IMG/VR virus record: IMGVR_UViG_3300026544_000001
Location: 1 to 64,000 of that record
From: a virus
Direction: 5' to 3' (one strand)
DNA length: 64,000 bases
Position numbers and translations under genes: made by a program. Numbering within the stretch: the first letter of the stretch is position 1; each line of letters starts with the position of its first letter. This document shows, piece after piece, positions 58,121 to 64,000 of this stretch. Below the pieces are notes generated by a model. That model was not told the origin of the DNA, ran no database searches, and was given only the letters and a program-made list of their open reading frames with translations.

Positions 58121-60017
58121 TATGTTAGATGAGGAGTTAGCTAAGATATACCCTAATGGTGTTGATTGTCACAAAGGCTTAGCTGTAGGCTCTGATGGTA
58201 TTGTGTTTAAGCACTTGGAAGGTAAAAGACCTACAGTAGATGAGTTATTAGATTGTGTAGATGTAGAACTTACTTGGTATGTTCCTAGTGATTTTGCTAT
58301 AGAGTTTGTTATGTTTATTAGTTTAGTGTTAGGTGAAAGTCCTCAGAATAAGAATAGTAAACCACAGTATTTTATGATAGATTGCATGTTTCAACAGTTA
58401 AATGTTAAACCTTACTTTATGGTAAGAAACATAAACTTTGATGACATGGTTGGAGAGACTGTTATACTATGTTCAAGGGAATTCGGGAAATCTGCACTTG
58501 TTACCTACTTTATATTGTATATGGCGTACAAGCAGTTTGTGCCCGGGTTTGGTAGAGTTAATTATGGGTTATATGTTAGTGATAGTATGCGTAATAATGT
58601 TAAAAAAATGATGGGTAGATTGAAAGGTATTTATAATGAGAGTAGATTTCTACAGGATAAGTTTGAAGAAGTAGCTATAACGCAAGAAGAAGCTGTGTTT
58701 GTTAGAAAACCGGAAACTAAAAAAGAACTAGAGTCTTACAGGCATACAGTAGAGATTGAGAAGAAACCTGCTAATCAAGTTCCTGGTAGAATGAAAAGAA
58801 TATTTAAAGTTGATGGTCTTGGCGCTAGCACTAGTTCTAGAGGGGCCAGTAACTTATTAAGTAGACCTGACTTTTTTATATGTGATGATATGATAGCTAA
58901 TGAGAAGGATGCTAGAAGTGATGCTGTATTAGATAGTATAGAGAGTACTATAGAAAGTGATGTTAGAGGGGGTATGAGCGGTAATGGGTACTTTGGTGTA
59001 TTGATAGGTACGCCTTATAATAAAAGTGATCCTATTTATAGTAGAATAGAGAGTGCTGCAGCATTACCTGTTGTATTTCCTAGAGCGGAACAAATGCCTA
59101 CTGATGACTTAGATAAAAGTGTATTTAAGAGTGTATGGCCTGATAGACACACCTATAAGAACTGTAGAAAGGAGTATGTAGCTGCTAGAATGGCTAAGCA
59201 GATGACAGGTAATAATCAGAAGATGCGAAGTTTACTGCAAGAGCATTACTTACGAATTAGTGATCAGGATGAAAGAATGATACCTGATAGTATGCTGCAG
59301 TGGTATAGTAGGAAGAGTTTAGGCAGGTATTTAGAAGGTTATAAGTTATACATGACTACCGACTTTACCGCTAGTAATACTATTGATAACGGAGACTATA
59401 GTGTAATAGCTATGTGGGCATGTACTAATAATAAGGACTGGTTTATGTTGGACTTAGTGTGCAGAAGGATGACTATACAGCAACAGTTTACTGAATGTGT
59501 TAATATGGTGCAGAAATGGAGTGTTAGTTCTGGTCAGCATATAACAGTAGGTGTAGAGATAGATGGGCAGCAGCAAACTAATATCTATAGTTTACAAGAG
59601 CTACAAAGGAAGCATCAAGTATGGTTTAGTTTTGCTAGTCAGATAGGTCAAGGTACTGATAAGTTTGGTATAAGTCGTAGAAGAAGCGGTAACGATAAGC
59701 ATGGTAACTTTATGCAGATACAGCACTTATTTTTTGATAGAAAGATATTCTTTCCTGAGGAGTTAGCTGAGTCTCCTGATATGCTGGAGTTGATGGATGA
59801 GTTGAAATATATTACTTATACATCTATTAATAGTAAGCATGATGATGCACTTGACGTTATTAGTATGTTAGGACTGGTTAATGTAATATACCCTAATGTA
59901 GACGTAGTTACACATAAGGTAATTGATACAGTAGACAGTAGTTGGAATGTATATAAAAGCAAAGAGAATTTTATGGAAGATGAGTATGAAGACGCTGGTT
60001 GGGCAAGCTATATTTAA
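58107..60017 (+). CDS. terL: Terminase large subunit
   Basis: Start 58107 is preferred because AGGAGG lies eight bases upstream; product 636 aa. ATPase: VILCSREFGKSALV (Walker A variant, SRxxGKS) and DFFICDDMIANEKDA (Walker B). Nuclease: MTTDFTASNTIDNGDYSVIAMW (first Asp) and KHDDALDVISMLG (late Asp pair). It cuts concatemers and pumps DNA into the prohead, matching N4 gp68 by position. Confidence 0.92.
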   Translation: MLTVDMLDEELAKIYPNGVDCHKGLAVGSDGIVFKHLEGKRPTVDELLDCVDVELTWYVPSDFAIEFVMFISLVLGESPQNKNSKPQYFMIDCMFQQLNVKPYFMVRNINFDDMVGETVILCSREFGKSALVTYFILYMAYKQFVPGFGRVNYGLYVSDSMRNNVKKMMGRLKGIYNESRFLQDKFEEVAITQEEAVFVRKPETKKELESYRHTVEIEKKPANQVPGRMKRIFKVDGLGASTSSRGASNLLSRPDFFICDDMIANEKDARSDAVLDSIESTIESDVRGGMSGNGYFGVLIGTPYNKSDPIYSRIESAAALPVVFPRAEQMPTDDLDKSVFKSVWPDRHTYKNCRKEYVAARMAKQMTGNNQKMRSLLQEHYLRISDQDERMIPDSMLQWYSRKSLGRYLEGYKLYMTTDFTASNTIDNGDYSVIAMWACTNNKDWFMLDLVCRRMTIQQQFTECVNMVQKWSVSSGQHITVGVEIDGQQQTNIYSLQELQRKHQVWFSFASQIGQGTDKFGISRRRSGNDKHGNFMQIQHLFFDRKIFFPEELAESPDMLELMDELKYITYTSINSKHDDALDVISMLGLVNVIYPNVDVVTHKVIDTVDSSWNVYKSKENFMEDEYEDAGWASYI

Positions 60018-60063
60018 GTAAAATATTGATATAATAGGTTTAAAATAAATAAGGAAATGTACA

Positions 60064-60525
60064 ATGACATATGGTGAAGTATTAGATTTAGTTTCTGTTT
60101 ACACTACTGGAGATCTTAAAATGCCTCAGGAAGATAGTAAGAAACTAGTTGCATTAAAATCTGCATTCTATTTTGCTGCTGACCATTGTACCGCTCTTAA
60201 ACTACTGACTGCTAATAAAGCCTCATCTATTATACGTATGGGTCCTGGTGGTACTTACGTACGTATGCCAAACTTGCCTAGAGACCTAACTGATGAACTT
60301 GACATAGATAGTGAGTTATGTCCAGCTATTGCTAGGGTAATGGCGTCGTATTTTACTAAAGATATTAGTACTAGGAATTACCATAAAAAAGAAGCTATAG
60401 AAGTATTTCATGCTTATAATGATAAAGTATCAGAGTTTATGGAAGAACAGAACTCTTTAGGGGTATATGATGAAGTAACTGGTGACAGTGCCCAAGCAGT
60501 GTATGGGAATATCTATGCTGTTTAA
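60064..60525 (+). CDS. Unrecognised virion or packaging protein, 153 aa
   Basis: Helical protein (MTYGEVLDLVSVYTTGDL start) behind SD AAGGAAATGTACA. Size and position after TerL suit a head-tail adaptor or tail protein, but no motif confirms it. The 3' end overlaps the next gene. Confidence 0.65.
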   Translation: MTYGEVLDLVSVYTTGDLKMPQEDSKKLVALKSAFYFAADHCTALKLLTANKASSIIRMGPGGTYVRMPNLPRDLTDELDIDSELCPAIARVMASYFTKDISTRNYHKKEAIEVFHAYNDKVSEFMEEQNSLGVYDEVTGDSAQAVYGNIYAV

Positions 60526-60877
60526 TAATGTAGAATTTTATAGAGACTATAATAAGATTAATAAAGCTGTTACAGATGCTACTAACTTATTTGGTGAAAA
60601 TGTTCCTTATGTAAAAGACAGAAGAATAGAAGGTAAAGTTGTTATATTTGATAAACACTTTATTGATGGGGTAATACTTGCATTAACCAATGGCTGTATG
60701 GCTATGTTCAATGATACTGAAGCTGCGTTATTTGAGGATTTCCTCAGATCACAAGATAACTATTCATTTAGAGATATTACGTATGATAATGATGATATAC
60801 TTGTAGCACTAGATAAGTGGTTATTAAATTTAACATTAGAACTAGATAACCCGGTTATAAATAGTTGTATTAAGTAA
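60515..60877 (+). CDS. Unrecognised virion-region protein, 120 aa
   Basis: Start 60515 (MLFNNVEFYRDYNKI) overlaps the preceding stop region, with GGGAAT upstream as weak SD. Alpha/beta composition. It lies between TerL and the repeat protein, in a late gene context. No family recognised. Confidence 0.62.
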   Translation: MLFNNVEFYRDYNKINKAVTDATNLFGENVPYVKDRRIEGKVVIFDKHFIDGVILALTNGCMAMFNDTEAALFEDFLRSQDNYSFRDITYDNDDILVALDKWLLNLTLELDNPVINSCIK

Positions 60878-60895
60878 TAGATAAAAGGTAAATAA

Positions 60896-63800
60896 ATGGC
60901 TGATAATTTTATAGATATATTAAAGGATATTAGAGGTACAGGTACAGACATAAATGCTGTGGGTAATGCTGACAGAGCTGGGGAATTAGTTAGTCAAGAT
61001 GGTGGTGGTATATGGCAAAGGTTTAAAGATAAAGAAGCAGCTGTAACTATAACACATGCTAATGTGGTTACAATGAGTGAAACTGTTGCAACTACTCTAT
61101 ATGGTACTGAGGGAAATAACGGAGAACTTGCTAAGATAGCCACACAAGTAGCTGCAGTTAATGAGGTAAATGAAGTATTAGTAGCAGGAGACAATAATCT
61201 GTTTGATGACTTTAATACTAAGTATAGTACATTCACTAATGATGATCCGGATAACCCAGGGCTATATGAAAGACTAGTTGAGTATACAGATGTGCTTACA
61301 CATGATGGTGAAAATAAGAATATTAATCATTTAGATATAAGTGAGACTCCTGGTTCAGTTGTAGCTGTAGCTAGAGATTTAGAGGCTACTGATATAGATG
61401 GTACAGTTAGATCTGGTGATATGGCTGGGGTATCTTACATAGAGACTGTGTCTATTGATATGAATAGTGATTCTGGTATGCTTCCTACTATAGCTAATGA
61501 TATGCTAAGTACTGATAGTAAGATAGGTATTGTTAGTACTGATTTAAGTACTAATCATTATATAGAAGTAGTACATAATGATTTAACTAGCGTAGATGAA
61601 GATGGTGTAAATATTAGTAAGATAGTTAGTATAGGTACTAATATACAGAAAGGTAGTAGTTACTCTGAATTGTTAGCTACTGGTTCAGATTTACTATTAG
61701 GAGATACAAGCCATATAGTTACAGTTAGTAATGATATTGCAAATGTTGGTTATGTTAGTCAAGATTTACAAGGTAAGAAGTATGATGGTAGTGACTATGA
61801 AAGTAACATCGGAGAATCTAGAATAGAAGTACTTGGTAGCAACATACTTAAAGGTACTAATAGTGAAATGCTTATAGTTGGTGATGACTTACTTAAAGAA
61901 GAGAATAGTAACGTAGTTAAAGTATCTGATATAGTTGATGATGTTACAACAGTAGCTGGTAAAACTACAGAGATAACTGACTTAAGTCAAAATATGTACA
62001 AGATTACTAGTATATATGAAGATTTAGAAGATACACTTAAAGTAGCTGATGAATTAGATGATGTTACTATAGTAGGTAAAGATTTAGATAATAGAGATGC
62101 TAATGGCGATGTATATGAGAATGGTGAAACTTCTAGAGTAATGACAGTTAGTAGAAACTTAGCTAAAAGTACTGAAAGTGAAGTATTACTAGTTGGTACA
62201 GATTTATATAAAGATACTGATAGTAGTATTAAAATAGTAAGTAATAATATAGATAATATAAATGCTGTTAAAGATGATCTAGATAATGATGATAGTTATG
62301 TAGTAGCTGTTGGTACTGATTTAGTTAGTGATGAAAGTGAGATACGTAGATTATATACTATTAGTGATGAAGTAGTAGCTGTTAGTGGTAATAGTACTAA
62401 TATCAATATAATATCAAATGACCTACAAGATAAAGATAAAGACGGTAATGATTATGAAGAAGGTACTAGTAGGATAAAAGTTGTAGGACTTAATATTAGT
62501 AAAACGGATAGCGAGACTATAGCAGTAGGTGAAGATTTACTTAGTACTACTAGTAAGATAGTTAGTGTATATACTAATCAAGATAATATAATAAGTATAG
62601 CTGATAACTTGGCTAAAGGAGATGATAGTACTATATCAATAGTAGCTACTGACTTAAATAGAGATGATAGTAGAATATACCAAGTAGGTGTACATATTGA
62701 TAATGTTATAGTAACTTCTGATAATATTGATTCTATTGTCTCTGTAGCTACAGATTTAGATTTAGGTGATGACTCAACTGTTAAAGCGGTTAGTGATAAT
62801 ATGGAGAATGTTGTAAACGTTGGTCAAGATATTATTAGAGTTGAGAGAGTAGCACAATCTGCCGATAATGTTGATAATGTATCTGATAATATAGGTAATG
62901 TTAATATTGTTGGAGATGACTTAGCACTAGGTAACGATAGTTTAATTAAACAAGCATCTGATGCTGTTGACGATTTACAAGAAATTAAAGATAATATAGA
63001 TGACATAACTACTATCGCTGATGATCTTAATAGCAAAGATGATGATGGTAATAGTACGAGTAAGATTATAACTGTATCAGATAATATTACTAATGTAATA
63101 GCTGTAGGTAATAGTATTGGTAATATAGATACTGTTACTAAAGATCTTGATAAAATCAATAGAGTGTACGATAGTGTTGATAACGTTGATAGGGTAGAAG
63201 ATAGTATAGCTAATATAGATAGAGTATATACTAGTGCCGATGCTATTGATAGAGTTAAGCTATCTGCTGATAATGTTGATACTATTGCTGAAGATATTGA
63301 TAATATTGATGCAGTATCTGATAATGTAACTAAAATTAATACAGTAGCTGATGATATTACTAAAGTTGGTACTGTAGCAGATAGCATAGATAATGTTAAC
63401 ACTGTAAGTGATAACTTAGCTAAAGATGATAGCGAGATTAAATCTGTAGCTGGTAGTATAGATAGTGTAGAAGCTGTTGGTGCTAAGATAAGTCAAGTAA
63501 ACACTGTAAGTGATAACTTAGATGATGGTGATGATAGCACTATAAAAATAGTTAGTGACAATATTACATATGTTCAAGATGTTAGCGCACATATGGATAA
63601 TGTTAGAGACGTTAGTGATAGTACCGATAATATAGACAGTGTTGCAGCTGATGTTAACTTGGGAGATGATTCAACGATTAAAATTACAGCTAATAATATT
63701 ACTGATGTAAATACTGTAGGTACAAATATAGCTGATGTAAGTACAGTTAGCACAGATATAGCTAGTGTGAATACAACTGCTACAGATATAGGGAGTATAA

Positions 63801-64000
63801 AAACTGTTGCTAGTAATTTAGATGATGGGGATACAAGTACGGTTAAGATAGTTAGTGATAATATCTCTAACGTTGACTATGTAGGTGGAAGTATTGATAA
63901 CGTAAATATTGTAGCTGAAAATGTTGATGATGGCGATACTAGTACTATTAAGATTACTGCTGATAATATTGGTAGTGTAGCTACTGTTGGAAGTGCTATA
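60896..64000 (+). CDS. Long repeat-rich tail appendage/fibre protein (3' end outside window)
   Basis: The frame is open from ATG 60896 (SD AAAAGGTAA) to the window end, at least 1035 codons. The first 130 residues are non-repetitive (MADNFIDILKDIRGTGTDIN start). After that the chain is built from imperfect short repeats of about ten residues such as NIADVSTVST and DIASVNTTAT, alternating with DDSTIKIVSDNI-type units. It is very rich in Asp, Asn, Ser, Val and Ile. Such V/N/D repeats occur in phage tail fibres and appendages and suggest an extended beta or coiled fibre. In N4 the appendage genes lie beside the terminase. Confidence 0.75.
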   Translation, partial: MADNFIDILKDIRGTGTDINAVGNADRAGELVSQDGGGIWQRFKDKEAAVTITHANVVTMSETVATTLYGTEGNNGELAKIATQVAAVNEVNEVLVAGDNNLFDDFNTKYSTFTNDDPDNPGLYERLVEYTDVLTHDGENKNINHLDISETPGSVVAVARDLEATDIDGTVRSGDMAGVSYIETVSIDMNSDSGMLPTIANDMLSTDSKIGIVSTDLSTNHYIEVVHNDLTSVDEDGVNISKIVSIGTNIQKGSSYSELLATGSDLLLGDTSHIVTVSNDIANVGYVSQDLQGKKYDGSDYESNIGESRIEVLGSNILKGTNSEMLIVGDDLLKEENSNVVKVSDIVDDVTTVAGKTTEITDLSQNMYKITSIYEDLEDTLKVADELDDVTIVGKDLDNRDANGDVYENGETSRVMTVSRNLAKSTESEVLLVGTDLYKDTDSSIKIVSNNIDNINAVKDDLDNDDSYVVAVGTDLVSDESEIRRLYTISDEVVAVSGNSTNINIISNDLQDKDKDGNDYEEGTSRIKVVGLNISKTDSETIAVGEDLLSTTSKIVSVYTNQDNIISIADNLAKGDDSTISIVATDLNRDDSRIYQVGVHIDNVIVTSDNIDSIVSVATDLDLGDDSTVKAVSDNMENVVNVGQDIIRVERVAQSADNVDNVSDNIGNVNIVGDDLALGNDSLIKQASDAVDDLQEIKDNIDDITTIADDLNSKDDDGNSTSKIITVSDNITNVIAVGNSIGNIDTVTKDLDKINRVYDSVDNVDRVEDSIANIDRVYTSADAIDRVKLSADNVDTIAEDIDNIDAVSDNVTKINTVADDITKVGTVADSIDNVNTVSDNLAKDDSEIKSVAGSIDSVEAVGAKISQVNTVSDNLDDGDDSTIKIVSDNITYVQDVSAHMDNVRDVSDSTDNIDSVAADVNLGDDSTIKITANNITDVNTVGTNIADVSTVSTDIASVNTTATDIGSIKTVASNLDDGDTSTVKIVSDNISNVDYVGGSIDNVNIVAENVDDGDTSTIKITADNIGSVATVGSAI

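Noticed and set aside
60007-60035. Plus-strand promoter with TATAAT before the 60064 gene
   Set aside because: No acceptable -35 at 16-18 bp, so the -10 match may be chance in AT-rich DNA.
62824-63402. 192-codon minus-strand frame of Ser/Leu/Ile/Thr repeats
   Set aside because: It is the antisense shadow of the acidic repeat protein and has no SD.
1-64000. CRISPR array, insertion sequence, integrase or rRNA
   Set aside because: No direct-repeat/spacer series, transposase, integrase or rRNA-like sequence was seen; the mobile elements are the inteins and perhaps the HNH gene.

Overview
The window reads as about 64 kb of an AT-rich, lytic, N4-like podovirus genome (Schitoviridae-type plan), given as a circularly permuted or internal piece. 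The diagnostic evidence is a giant virion RNA polymerase with single-subunit RNAP motifs (2-6616), a second phage RNAP (52036-53814), a MoxR-type AAA ATPase plus VWA protein pair (38879-42148), an acidic-tailed SSB-like protein and a DUF3987/primase-like protein, a family A DNA polymerase, and a terminase. The N4 comparison rests on motifs and gene order seen here plus general knowledge of that phage; no database search was run. The host cannot be named; A/T-rich codon use suggests a low-GC bacterium.

Layout. (1) 2-10546, plus strand: end of the late operon, with the virion RNAP (5' end outside the window) and a separate 1306-aa protein that may be the detached C-terminal domain of the N4-type polymerase. 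(2) 10560-56940, minus strand, read right to left: early genes first (57 to 54 kb: micro-ORF, winged-helix regulators, membrane proteins), then the phage RNAP, a long array of small overlapping genes with an endolysin, a YopX-like protein, one tRNA-Lys and several structured intergenic segments, then the AAA/VWA pair, DNA ligase and VRR-NUC nuclease, then the replication and nucleotide block: helicase with intein, RecB-like nuclease, split DNA polymerase, primase/ATPase, SSB, UvrD helicase, HU, ThyX, NrdA with intein, NrdB, DUF3310, MazG-like. The two strands converge at 10.55 kb with 13 bp between stop codons. (3) 57317-64000, plus strand: terminase small and large subunits behind a consensus sigma70 promoter, two small virion or packaging genes, and a long acidic repeat protein running off the window end. 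The divergent control region at about 55.5-57.3 kb holds palindromes, paired hairpins, a 29-bp direct repeat and a repeated promoter-like motif.

Working together: if the N4 model holds, the injected virion RNAP reads the early genes leftward from the 57 kb region. The second RNAP then reads the middle replication genes, and host sigma70 RNAP, helped by the phage SSB, reads the late plus-strand genes. NrdA/NrdB, ThyX, MazG-like and DUF3310 proteins supply nucleotides to the two-piece DNA polymerase.

Most unusual content: a roughly 490-bp gene-free island of tandem structured RNA domains (31.54-32.03 kb), further structured intergenic segments, inteins at the radical cysteine codon of NrdA and in the P-loop of a helicase, split vRNAP and split DNA polymerase genes, two related 23/24-residue micro-ORFs, and apparent AUC/AUA start codons.
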